DNA of 64,000 nucleotides from Callaeas wilsoni. Lineage: Eukaryota > Chordata > Aves > Passeriformes > Callaeidae. Shown here one piece after another: positions 12,801 to 24,500 of this stretch; the stretch's first letter is position 1; each line of letters starts with the position of its first letter. Below the pieces are notes generated by a model. The model was not told the DNA's origin. It did no database searches and saw nothing but the letters and a program-made list of their open reading frames with translations. The stretch is taken from NCBI GenBank assembly GCA_013398955.1, contig VWPU01013573.1:186001-250000 (forward strand), written 5' to 3'. The translations under genes were made by a program, and so were the position numbers.

Positions 12801-14980
12801 TGAGAGTGGTCACCAGTGTACTCATGCTGAAAATAGGTGTCGAGGACTAAAAGAGGCATTTTAACATCTTTTCAAAGATATATTACTGCATTAAAGACTT
12901 CTTAGGAAGTCTAATGAAGTATGCTGGAAAAATCAAATGAGATGTTAAGATGCACACATATTTTCTTGGGGAAAAATCCCCTTAATCTATTTTCTCTAAT
13001 GACTTTGTCCCACTTCCTCAGGGTTGGTGCCACAGTACTGTCAGCAACTCCAAAGCTGGGGAAGGAGGGGAGGACTAAGCACAGACTGTGCCTGTTTTTC
13101 TTCCCTGAGGTAGGCACTGAAGAACATGCTGAATGGGACAAAGCTATCTGGAACTCTGGGTCCCTCAACCCCAGGGGCAAATCTGGCTGTGCACTTGATA
13201 CCAACTCCCATGTCCAGCTTGGGTTTCACTCAAGGAATGGTGAGAAGGCTGATGAAAAACAGCTTCAGCCATTTGCCAGTTTTAAAAACAAAAACATAAA
13301 CCCAATGAGACCAGCAGGAGCAAGCGAGCCAAGTCAGTCCTCATTCCAGCCTTTTATTGCAAGGTTTATTGCCTTGGTAGCTCATGAAACGCTTTTGAAA
13401 GTGGTGCACTTTAACGTATAGCAAAATAAAAATGCTAATCGATAGTCTCCCTATAGGAGCAACTACCTTATGCCAATTAAAGTGCCTTAGAGAAAAAGAG
13501 ACTTCTAAAAACCAATTTTATATCTTACAGTGGGGTTTGAGGTTGGGAGAGGGGCTGAAATCCAATTTCCCCTAAGGGAAGATTAGCCAAACACGATTTT
13601 ACAGCAAGGTCTGCATGTAAAAGGATGCAGCTAATATGCCTGTCTAGCTGCCATGTTGTAAGCCAGGCTAACGGCATTATAGCATCTATTAGGGTGTCGC
13701 ACACAAATGTTACAGTTTGATCAATTCCCACTGCTGGCAGTGTTTTTTTTAGTTTCAAAAGCAGGAAAAAAACCCCCCTTGCATGAAATAACATGCCATT
13801 GCAATGTTTGACTGCCTGCTTCCGCTGCGCTTAAAGCTATGGAGGAATAATGGTTGGAGAATTCTGGCTGAAATGAACCCCAAAATCCACTATTTCATAC
13901 CACGCTCAAATGCAATATATTCTGCAAACATGGTGACAGTTTACTAGATGCCCCATAAAAACAAAGCCATGAGACAGCGTCTGTGATGAACAGCCCATAA
14001 CCAATGCCCCAGAAAGGATGCAACAAGTGAGGGCTTTTTAAAAACTGGCTTTAGTTTATGGAAAAGGACTACAAAAACTGGATGTTAAAGTATATAAAAT
14101 TTTGTACAGTACAAAGTCTGTAAAAATAAAATAAGCTAAGTCTCTCCTGCCTCCCTCTAGTGGTTGATTCACAGAAACCACGGTGGTCACTCTACACTTG
14201 ATTATTTAACTTGGGCAAGGAGCCAGGATTGGAAGTTAAAGGTTCAGCTTCTCTGCTGGCAGATGGTATTACAGAGGATGTTGTCCATCTGATGCTGTCC
14301 GTATGTGGGCTGAAGGAACAGCATGCTGTCACTCCTAGTCCTAATGAATTAGGAAGATTTGATGGAAAGCATCATAGAGACCTTATGAAATAAGGGGCCA
14401 GAATTTGCAACAGAACAAAAAATAAACCATTTTAAGAGTGAATATGGGAGAAAAAAACACCCACAAATGAATGAAACAACCCACAAAAGCATTCACAGAG
14501 AAGAGGGAAGACTGTGCCTTTACTTGGAACTCATGAATAGGTGTTTGTAAGCTTGAGCTCCTCGAAGATACAGCTGTATTAGCAATTTCAACTTTGCCAG
14601 GGAACACACTTCTGCACTAGAACTCAGTTGTCCATGCCACTCATGTGGTTTTGGTCTGGGCCAAATAACACTCTCCTAACAGGACAGGGATCATTCCCAA
14701 GAGACCATTTACACTCAAGCACCCTCTCTCGATGAGTACATTATTTTAAGAAGAATGCAACCTGTTCTGTGCCAGCTGGATGTCTATACCAGGGACCCAT
14801 CACATATGTCCTTAATTTATTAGTGTAGATATGGTCTGAGGGGCTTAATTAACCCAAAATATCCAGGTAGTACTGACTTCAGCATCAGACATACCAGCTC
14901 GCTATGGGAACATATAGGAAGTCTAATGGGCTTTCATACAGGAAGGCAGTGCCTCTTAGATTTGAGTCCTGGGCAGCAGC
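9851..14980. other. Intron sequence; part may be conserved non-coding DNA
   Basis: No gene is recognised. An open frame of 166 codons (12921-13421 plus) has no family resemblance. The part 13420-14150 is free of obvious repeats and has the look of slowly evolving non-coding sequence, but this cannot be tested by reading alone. Confidence 0.5.
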
Positions 14981-14981
14981 G

Positions 14982-15017
14982 CCCCCCCCCCCCCCCCCCC
15001 CGCAAAAAAAAAAAAAA
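14982..15017. repeat. C20 homopolymer followed by A14
   Basis: Twenty consecutive C bases (14982-15001) are followed by GC and then fourteen A bases (15004-15017). Poly-C this long is rare in vertebrate DNA and the length is likely to be unstable or miscounted. Confidence 0.95.
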
Positions 15018-15220
15018 ATTTCCAGCATTTTTTTTAATTTCTAAGAACCTGATTTGCCAAGAGAGAGCAAATGGGTCCTGGAGGGCAAACTGTGCACAAT
15101 TCAGAGAGCAGCCAAAGGGAAACTTTCAAAGAAGAGATTTAAACTAGCTCTGTGACTAGTTGAAAGTTATGCTTTTCCCCATCTAATTTTATTTTTAAGG
15201 AACTCTTCAAAAATTTAGAC

Positions 15221-15282
15221 TCATAGAACTCCAGAATAATTTAGGTTTGAAGGGACTTCTGAACTGTTCAAATAACTTCTAA
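15221..15282 (-). mobile_element. CR1 LINE 3' tail fragment
   Basis: TCATAGAACTCCAGAATAAT followed by TTTAGGTTTGAAGGGACTTC matches the reverse complement of the CR1 3' end. Only about 60 bp can be followed. Confidence 0.75.
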
Positions 15283-16102
15283 TAGAAATACATAAGCCCA
15301 AGTCTTGCATTTCGAAAGAAGAACTTGAAATCTAAAATAACCATAAAGCACCTGTTCCCCTTAACTATGCATAAGGTGAGGAAACTGAGATCTGCAAGGC
15401 AGTCTGCAAGAAGTACCAGGCTTGTAGCTCAGCATCCAAATAACACACCTCTACCCCAGGCCAGGTGCTAAAATTTGCTGTCCAATCAACAGAGAAGATG
15501 GCCAGTCTTGAAGCAATGCTTTTGTCCACTGATGATAGATGGAGACCAGCTGGTGAGCCACTCAAGAGCCAACCGTGTATCTGGAAAAGCTAGGACCAGA
15601 ACTTAGAAACAGATTCAAGGACCTAATCATAATTTTCCCTGCTGTACCTGAAGTAGCTGAAGTCTCATGTAACAGTGTGGGTCCTGGCTCCGCAAATGCT
15701 TTTGATCAGGTACAGCAATTTAGGAAGGATACAGTCCACCAACTTTAGTGAAAAGCGCTATTTTTAGCTGCAGAACCACAGAGGCCCTCATAATTCACAG
15801 ACTGCTTGGTGCAGCCACCTTTTACTTTCTCTTTTTGTGTTATAAATGCTATCTGTAAATTATTTGTATGTAAGGAAAAATAATGCAACAACAGTATAAA
15901 AGAGCAGCTGTACAAAATACACAAGGTAACTTGCAGGAAAGGTGTAAAAGTAGGTGCAATAGCAATGGCTGCAATTCTGATGGCCCTGCTAGGGATTATT
16001 ATATAGAAGTTTGTCTGAGTGGCTTTATATAAAAGCTCCTAAAATACCATAGTTTATTGAAGTCCTCCTTCCTTTCCTTATACCTGGCTCAACATATAAA
16101 GT

Positions 16103-16210
16103 TCACAGAATCACAGAATATACTGCATTGGAAAGGACCCACATGGATCATCAAGTCCAACTCCCTGTTTTGCACAGGACCATCCCCAAGAGTTACATCA
16201 TGTGCCATAA
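16103..16210 (-). mobile_element. CR1 LINE 3' end fragment
   Basis: TCACAGAATCACAGAATA is followed by TTGGAAAGGACCC, ATCATCAAGTCCAACTCC and a CAGGACCATCCCCAAGAG stretch, the standard order of the avian CR1 3' end read in reverse. Confidence 0.88.
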
Positions 16211-19200
16211 AGTTGTAATATAACTCTTTTTTACATTGTTCATGGGATCTCTGAGATTGTTATGCTGGAAACAATGAAAAAATCCCTCAAATATCAGAGT
16301 TAGAAGCCAATACTTTTACCATGTTGCAGGCCAGCATCCAAGGTATGAGAAGACTAAAAAATTATGTATTTTAAAAAAGTTTTCTATAAGGCAAATTTAG
16401 GAGAAAGACAGCAAAAAGCCATTCTGAGGAAGTATTTTACACATTCTGAAAATCAAGCTGATGAATCAAGCTTGCAAAGGCAAACAAACCTCAACTGGGT
16501 TTATTTAAGCTTCCAAGCAGACAGACACATGCAGGTGCATCTGCCTTTGGAGGAACAACAAACCAGAGATTACTACTATTTGCATATGGCAGTGCCTTGA
16601 GGTTCAGTCAAGGATCAGATGCCCACTGTGGGAACTGCTGTCAGGACATGTGGCAGGAGGTGGTCCATTCCTCCCAACATTTGTGATTTATTGGCCCAAA
16701 CTTGCAGCAGATGCTGAGGTTGTGAATGGCAAACATGATGCTTGCTCAGCACTGCTTGTTCCTGGGCCTGGGTTATGCTACACAGCAAGGTCAAGTCAGG
16801 GAATGAGGTAAAGTGAGATGGTTGCTGTATATTAAGACGAGGAATCTTTATGTCCATCTAAGTGTTGCCTTTGAAATGGAAAGGAACACTTCTCTTGAGC
16901 TCTGGAGGGCTGAATGACCAAGAGGCAGTTACTGAAACTCTCTACAGAGACAAGGGACCCATGCGGGCTTGTTGAGCTCCTGTCACCTCAGACCCTCTGT
17001 GTTAAACTGAACCCTAAGGCACCTTTAGGACCACACCCACTACTGCCTCTCCTTGCATGGTGTTTCACACCTAGTCCATTTTTCCTTCTTTTTCAGCTTC
17101 CTTTTTTGTCTCCTGTCTAACTAATTCCAAGCACGACCAGCTTTGGAATTAATTTAGCTGCATGATATCATCACCACGACTGGCTCAGCCAGCTTGAGCT
17201 TCTGCAGCCCAGTGTGAAGGAGAAGGGGTGGGAGGAGTGGAGTGTGTGCTGGCCAGATGTCCTCCTGGAACAGAGAGGGACACCGGGGCCAGGGGCTGTG
17301 AATACTTGTGCATCCTGAGCCTCTCTCTTGCATACATGTGCAGTAGGCGAATAAAAAACCAGGAGTGTTTCTCCCTGTTCTCACCATCTTCTGTTTTGTT
17401 CATCCGAAGAATAGGGATAATCTTCCAATCTGCAGCTAAGCCTCCTCGACTTCACACTGTTGTCTTTCTCTGTGAGGATATCTGGCACCACCTTGAAGGT
17501 TGGCTAAGCAAAGAGTTTGCTTTTCTGCTTCTTTTTAACAGTCCTTCAGCTAAAGAAAAGGAACACTCAGACTCTTCAATAAGGGGCCATGTAAAAGCCT
17601 CGGTGAAATTAAAGTACTGCAGATTATCACAGTGAAAAATATTATCTTTCAGGTTGTCCTTCCTTATGCTTTACTTGCTGATCTCAGTTGAAGATTAGAG
17701 AAGGTTGAATGTCCTTTTCAAACTCCATCTGTGCTAAATCTGTACAGCTTCATATTTAAGCGTTTCATAGCATTTTTGCTATTAAAAGTACTACAAAGAA
17801 TCAAGTCAAATTAAGGACAACATATCTCAGCAACTATATGTGACTTGCAGCGAGAGACAAGGCCCTCACATGCTCCTCCAAAACATTTCAGAAATGACAC
17901 TCATTAATACAGTCAGCGCCAAACTATGTTGGGCATTATCTGAAGCTGATGTAGTGTGTGAGTGTAGGTGCAGTCACAGGCAGGACAGAAAACAGAGGGT
18001 GTAAATGCCTCCAATTCCTGATCGGTGCAGGGCTCTCTTCACCAATAAGAATTTTCAGTGTCTCCCTCTTTTCCTTTCCAGTTGGATGTGGCATTCTTCA
18101 TTTCCTATATTTAACCACTGCTGCCCAGCAGCTGTTGCCTTTTCCGCAGGAGCTGGTCAGCTGCGTGGATTCTAAGAAAAGTGTTTAGTGCCCAACAGGT
18201 GCTGGATCTGGACTTGCATCCTTCAGTGCCAAATGGCTGCAGGCTGCTACCCAGTCCTCTAGGACAGGCACTTGCAGAGCCACTTCGATTTGCAATTCTC
18301 TGGTTTGGGTGGGCAACTCAACAAAACTGAACAAGTTCCCAAACAAAAAACTCTTGAGGATCTAAGCCGCTGGTGATGATCTGGAGTTTTCTCCCTGTCT
18401 TCCTTTGGCACAGTACAACTGTGTGTTCCCACCTTTAACTACAGGTGACAGATTTCAGAGAGGAAGATATCTGTGGCCCCTGTATGCACTGGAATGTAAG
18501 GCAAGTGATCCTTGGACTCTCCTAAGAGATGTTTTGCACAAGGTTACCCATGACTGCAGAAGATGGGACACAACAACCCAGGAGGACCCTTCTAGCCTTG
18601 CATTCCTAAAATCCATTGCAATCCAAAGAAATAAAGAAGAATAATAACTCATCAGCTTTGCAGTTTACTCCAAAAGAAAACAACGCCTGGATTTGTACCC
18701 TTCTTTCCTATTCTTCCTGGTTAGATTGGATCTCTATTTATACACTTATATATTTTAACATATATACAGTCTTTTAAAGAAGACTCTGTCCTTGAGCCTA
18801 TTTCTGGCATCTGCATGATGCTTCCCACAGTGCCACCAGCTGCTTTCCCAGCTGCTTAAAAGCATACACACTTGAGGCCACTACAGCTATGGTCCTCCCA
18901 GCCATTCCCAGGATCCACTACAGGAAGGCAGTGGCTTTGAGTGCCTGCTGGTTTCTGAGATGCTACATAAGGATGAAAAGAAATTGCGTTTGTATATAAG
19001 GGTCACTTGTATTAAGGTAAGCGAATCAGCACATGTGGCTCAGAAAAAACTGAGGCCAGATAGTGGCAGTTTCACAAGGGATTCCTGGAAGGCAAACTAG
19101 GGAAAAGGAATTCCAAATAAGACGAACTATTTTTTCATTATTAAACAAGTTAACAATAAAGCACAGCCGTAGGAAGGCATATGTTTGAACAATTTGGAGC

Positions 19201-20959
19201 AGGCAAGATTCTCAGCGCAAATCAGTGAAGGTTCATTGCTTTCATTACATTGCTGATGGTTTACACCAACTGAAGAGCTGCCCACTGTGCATAATTTCTC
19301 TGGACCAGGGTGGAAAAACCATTAGGTTACATGCTCTTTTAATTGCTAATGAAACTGCAATCAAGACTACTTCCAACTGGATTTCAAAATTATCTGGTTC
19401 CTTTTTCAACACAGCAAGGAGCTGGACTCTTCTACCACCACCAAGGAAAGTTTTAATAGCCCTAGGAGGTAGGTTGCAACAGATATTACACTGCCAAACA
19501 CAGCAAAGATTTAATGTAGGAGAAATGCTAATAGGTCTATAATTCTTTGAAGTAAAAGTCTGCCATCATTTAATAAGAAGGTTACGTTATTGTACATACT
19601 GACTGCAGCTCCTTCTGCATTGCTATAGATAGCTACTGTACTTAAAGTGGACATTAATGCAAATTTACAATGAAACGCTGGCTGAATTACATATCACATC
19701 CCCATGAGACTATAATGAACTCCCCATAATTAATATTATTAATCATGGGCCTAGCGCAGAGGGCACATATCATGCATTTCATGTCAAAGGTTCTTATTAA
19801 TAAACATTCCCATTTTCCCAGATGGTGAGAGCTAGCAGCCTGCCAGAACTCCTTCTATCATTCAAACCTCTCCCAGCTTTACAACCCATAATAGAGCTCA
19901 GCTCTGTGCAGGTATCTCTTGCCTCAGACTTGGGGTGGTCAGCACTTTGTGGGAGTCACCAGGCAACCTGCATGATGCTTCAAAGCTCTGTTTTCACTGA
20001 AACAATTCCACAATAAATCTGCATGGGGTCAATGGGGCCCGAGAAGCGACCTCTACAACCCCACGCGGCGAGACATGAAACGCTGAAGATCTGACTCAAA
20101 TGCTGCAGAAAAAGGAAGTTCAAAACAGAGGTTCCACTTTGATTTTAACTCTCACTGATACACAGGGGTCTGTGCAGTAAGTCAGCAGCCCAAAGCTATC
20201 ATGTCATCATAGCCATACTCATTTCTGAGGTGCAGTTTTGCTGCAACAGATAACTTTTAAACTGCTCCTATCAAAATCTTTCAATGCCAAGAACTGAAAA
20301 AGCTCCAGATTCTATTCTCCTAGCTGCCTATAGTTTTCATCAGAGGTGAACAATATTTTTCATGTAAAGCTTTTTGTACTTTATCTTTCTTCTGGCTTCC
20401 TCTTTACTTTTCAACGATGATGTGATGTCAAATAATAAAAATTTCACTAAATTCCACGTTCTCTTATGAAAAATCATAGTAACTTCTGCTAAAGATAGCT
20501 CTGCACTCTGTATCATTGACAAGATAATGGTTTCATTAACGTGTACTTTGGGACCTTACACTTATGTATCCATCTGCATGCATCCCTGAAGTTACTATGG
20601 CCTGTGTCAATGGCTCCTTGAGCAGCTTGGAATCTGTGGAATCCGGAACAGCCCTGTGCATCAAGACTTACATAAATATTTCTTTTACTAGACATTTTTT
20701 TACCCCCATGTTATTATACCAGTGTGGTCTTACTATCATTCTCAATTATTTTTCTTTATTCCTATGACAGTGTGCTTCCCCCCTTCCCTCAGCCTGACCT
20801 TTATTTCCCATAATTCTCTCCAAGTGAAAACCACCATTGTCATGGGGTTGTCATGGATGTGTCTGCTCATGGTGGCTGTATCCAGCTCAAAGTGGACACA
20901 GATAACAACACAACAGCCAAGGGCTAATGTGAGCAGTGCACCCACCTAACCACAGTGTT
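16211..20959. other. Intron sequence, no gene recognised
   Basis: Mixed sequence with a moderately GC-rich part at 16.9-17.4 kb. Open frames are short and unfamiliar. The block at 19640-19810 stands out and is listed separately. Confidence 0.5.
19640..19810. promoter_or_regulatory. Candidate enhancer-like block with octamer and long inverted repeat
   Basis: This AT-rich, repeat-free block holds ATGCAAAT (19657-19664), the consensus octamer bound by POU factors. It also holds a 27-bp inverted repeat at 19723-19749, centred on ATTAATATTATTAAT with CCCAT/ATGGG at its ends. Several further TAAT motifs follow. Function is inferred from motif density only; it may simply be AT-rich intron. Confidence 0.35.
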
Positions 20960-21590
20960 GAACAAGGTCTGACTCAAGGAAAATTTGGGAGAAGTTAACA
21001 TGTGTGGTTGGCATGCAAAGAAGACTATAAGTCAATTATCTTGCTCCATAAATAATGGAAAGCCCAGGGCCTGCTGAGCTCCCCTGTCTGGCAGCCGGTT
21101 GCACACCAGGATCTTCCCTTGAGTAGGGACACCTCTCAAGGTTACTCCTCAAAACTGAAAGATTTGTTGCCACAAGAGGTTCTTGATAAGTGATTAATAA
21201 CATGCTAAACTTTGAAATCTTGGCTACAAAGGATTGGTTGCACACAGATAATTCTTTAAGACATAAACTGTTGGGTCTAAGGCTGGGACTAAGGCTGGAT
21301 CCAGCAGCACCTAAACTCTTCTCTAAAAAGGAGTTTAGAATGCAAGTGAGTCCTTTCTGATTCTCCTGACTGAAAGACAGGGTCTTCCTCACAATTTTGT
21401 CTGACCCTGTCCTCTCTACAGTAAATAATCAAGTGTACCTTGCCTCCAGATTTTGTTAAACCGCTGCTGTGTTTACTATCAAACTTTCTAAAATCACTGT
21501 TTTATATCAACAAACATATTGATGCTTCACTCTTATGAGTGAAGCTTGTCACTCACCCACAAGAAGTCACTCTTAGTATCTTTGTAACAG
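20960..21590 (+). mobile_element. LTR-like interspersed repeat, copy A
   Basis: It shares several ordered stretches with 44100-44930: GACTATAAGTCAA then CTCCATAAATA, ACACCTCTCAAG, GGAGTTTAGAATGCAAG, CTCTTCCTCAC-like sequence, and an ACATATTGATGCTTCACTCT block near the end. A TATA-like CATAAATA box early in the unit and the absence of coding sequence suggest a solo LTR of an endogenous retrovirus. The exact ends are not visible, and the family name cannot be given. Confidence 0.55.
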
Positions 21591-24500
21591 CACAACTGCA
21601 TCAATGCTAAGGATCTGTGCTCTTCTCACTACACAAATGCAATTAATCCAAAACTTCTGGAAGACAGATCCTAACAGCCCTTCTCAGTACTTGAATACCA
21701 GAGATGGAAGAAGTATCTTTTTTTCAGTGCAGTCAGGGAAAGATCAGCCTGGCTCTTACCTAAGCTGCAATAAACAAACCAACAATTTCACTTCTGAGCC
21801 CGTTTTGTGTCTGCTATCCATCTTTAAGATGCTATTTTTTTCAGGAGCTGAGAAAGGAAGGCTGGCTTTGCTTCCCAGTCCTGGTTTTAAAAGAAGAGGG
21901 GCCTGCTGCCGAGAAACAAGAGAGCTCTGATCTCACACCAGCTCTATCTGAGGAATCTGTGACGGTTGTTAACTGCTGGGACTCCTGCATCAGTGCTGAA
22001 AATGATCTGGCAGGATAAAAAAGCAGTCAGGACCAAGGAAGTACAGTCAGCCAGGCTCAGACTGCATCTTAGGCATGCATTTGCTCACGGTGTTAAAAAT
22101 GGCAGCAACCCAACTGCCTCCATAAGGACCACTGCTGACAGCTGCTGTCACCCTCCTCAAGCACAAAACTTCTGGCCAGCACCTGCCTGCCTGTTCCTGC
22201 TGACCAATACAGCTTGCTTGAGAGTTTTTGGGGCTATTTCAGAGTTTCAAGAGTTTAAACGGACCATTTTCTCTACTCTCTACATCCTTCCAAGAAGCCA
22301 ACTGGCAGAATAACCTAAAATCTGCCAGAATATACAGAGAGTTTTCTAATCTGTCCTACATCTCCCAAAATGCCTCTCTGAAATGAAAACTCGTTTATAG
22401 GAAGAAAAAAAAAAAAGATATCCAATGTTGGCAAAGGGAAGTGTGAGAAATGGGAGGGAGAGAGGGAAGTGGACGAAGACAAGCTGTGTTTTAGAAAGTA
22501 CAACTGTTATTCCCTTTTGCTGCATTCCTTTATCCTGTCCTATGGGCATGTGGGCTAATTACCATGACTTGTACATGCCTGCTGCTGTATTACATGGGAT
22601 TTATTACACACAAGTCTTTGTTGGGAATTCTCCCTGTGTGGGAAGTAGTTGAATAAAAAAACACAAACAAAAGTCAGAACTTTCAAAATCTAACTTTTCC
22701 TGCTTTACTAGCACCAGCTGCACAAGTCAATGAAAATTAACCTTCCCCTCTACCCCTTGGATATCCAGTAAACTCAGATTTGATCCGGATGTTCTGATTT
22801 CCACGCAGCTAAAATGCAATCAAATGCTTGATTTTGGGGGATAGATTTGCTTAAATTGTATTAATTCACAAGGATAAACACAATTAGTAGAGCTCATTAG
22901 CTTGCAAAATATAATTTATTTTCTTGAATATACCCATTTCCTTGGATGAAGAGCTCCATTAGGTTTATTATATTTGCAAAGCTTATATAAAAATCCAAAC
23001 CATGGCAACAAAGAGAAAATTGTTACTACACAGTCACAGCAGTCACTTTTCCATGTTAAATAAGTTTGGCATTTATTTATATTTAAATGAGAATATCTAC
23101 CACTATCAAGACCAGGATATGGGGCAAGTACTTACACAGAATATAATTAAAACTTATTCAAGCAACAAATGTGGCCTGAAATTAAAATAGCCCCCAACTT
23201 CTTTAACTGAAAAATGATTCAATGTTCTCCCTCAAAACCCCTGTTTGCAATTGCTTAATTATCATAACCAGCAACAGTAAAGGGACGCTGGCCGTTTACA
23301 GGCTCATCAGATGGGTCTGCATTTAGGCACGTCTGGTCTGCTTAGCGCTGTGCTTTAATTTCACTGTAATATAAAGGCTAGAGAGTGGAGAAAATGAATA
23401 CATAGCAAAGTACCTGTCATTACTTGTATCATATTACTGAAGTATTCTACGTGCACAATACGAAGGCGGCTGGTCCAATTTTCACACTGTTATCATTTTT
23501 GATATTATACTGTCTAAAAGCAGTGACACACAAAAGAAATGCTTTTATCATTCTCAATGCGGGGATGATACTAATTACATCATCTGTCATCATTATACAG
23601 CTAAACAAAACTTTTCTTTCATAGAAAACTGCCATTTAGCAAATTAACGGGTAATGACCCATAATATACAGAAGATTGAAACTTGGGAATTACACTCACA
23701 TTGGTTTGTTTTCTGCTTTCCCCTCTATTTTATTCCCTGATACATCATGAAAAGGAAGAGAGATGGAGAATTTCTTCAACTATTTAATTTGCCACTAGCC
23801 CTACCATCCTTTTGGAAATTGATGCAGGATCATCTCCGTCCATATCAATGCATAGTTTCGTTCTACTTAATGATACAGACAGTCTGCCAAGCCAGTAAAA
23901 GCCAGATGTTAGTACAGTGATGCACAGAAACCTGCTGCCGGGGCCAGATTTTCAAAACCAGACATGAAACAATGAGCCTACATTTGCTGCCAGATAACGG
24001 ATGGATGCTTAGAAACCACATACTGGGATGTGAGTTGCCTCCCGAAGCCTGACCGGGTCACGTAAGATGATGGCACAGAGGAGGTAGCTGAGGTGCCCCA
24101 GCATGGAGCCTTCCAGTAAGGCCAGGCAGGGTGAACATCCCTCCAAGAACCTTCCTGCTGCCTGGACCCTGCTTCATGCCTGGTGTAACATTGCAGTGAG
24201 CTGTTTGGGAAATGTTCAAGTGCCACTACTGAAACCGAGATCTGTAGGGATTACAAGAGGCGCAAACCATTGTGGCTGAGTCCTTAGTGCAAACTCCCAC
24301 GCTTTTGGGAAAGAAGAAGAACAAAGAGACTTTATTTTTGATTGTATCTGATCATGCTATGTTCTTTAACATAGAAGCAAAAATAAACGTAGGGTAGCAG
24401 GTGGATAACAATACAGATTTTAGGTGTCAGGTACTTACTACCAAGACAATGTAGCAAATCCATCTAAATCCAGAGAAGTATATTTTAGACAGATCTTTGC

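Noticed and set aside
12921..13421. A 166-codon plus-strand frame
   Set aside because: No family resemblance, no splice or promoter context, and an overlapping minus-strand frame of similar quality.
20605..20640. TGGCTCCTTGAGCAGCTTGG as the start of the KLHL29 BTB exon on the minus strand
   Set aside because: The minus-strand translation around it does not continue into a BTB sequence and no acceptor fits the required phase 1.
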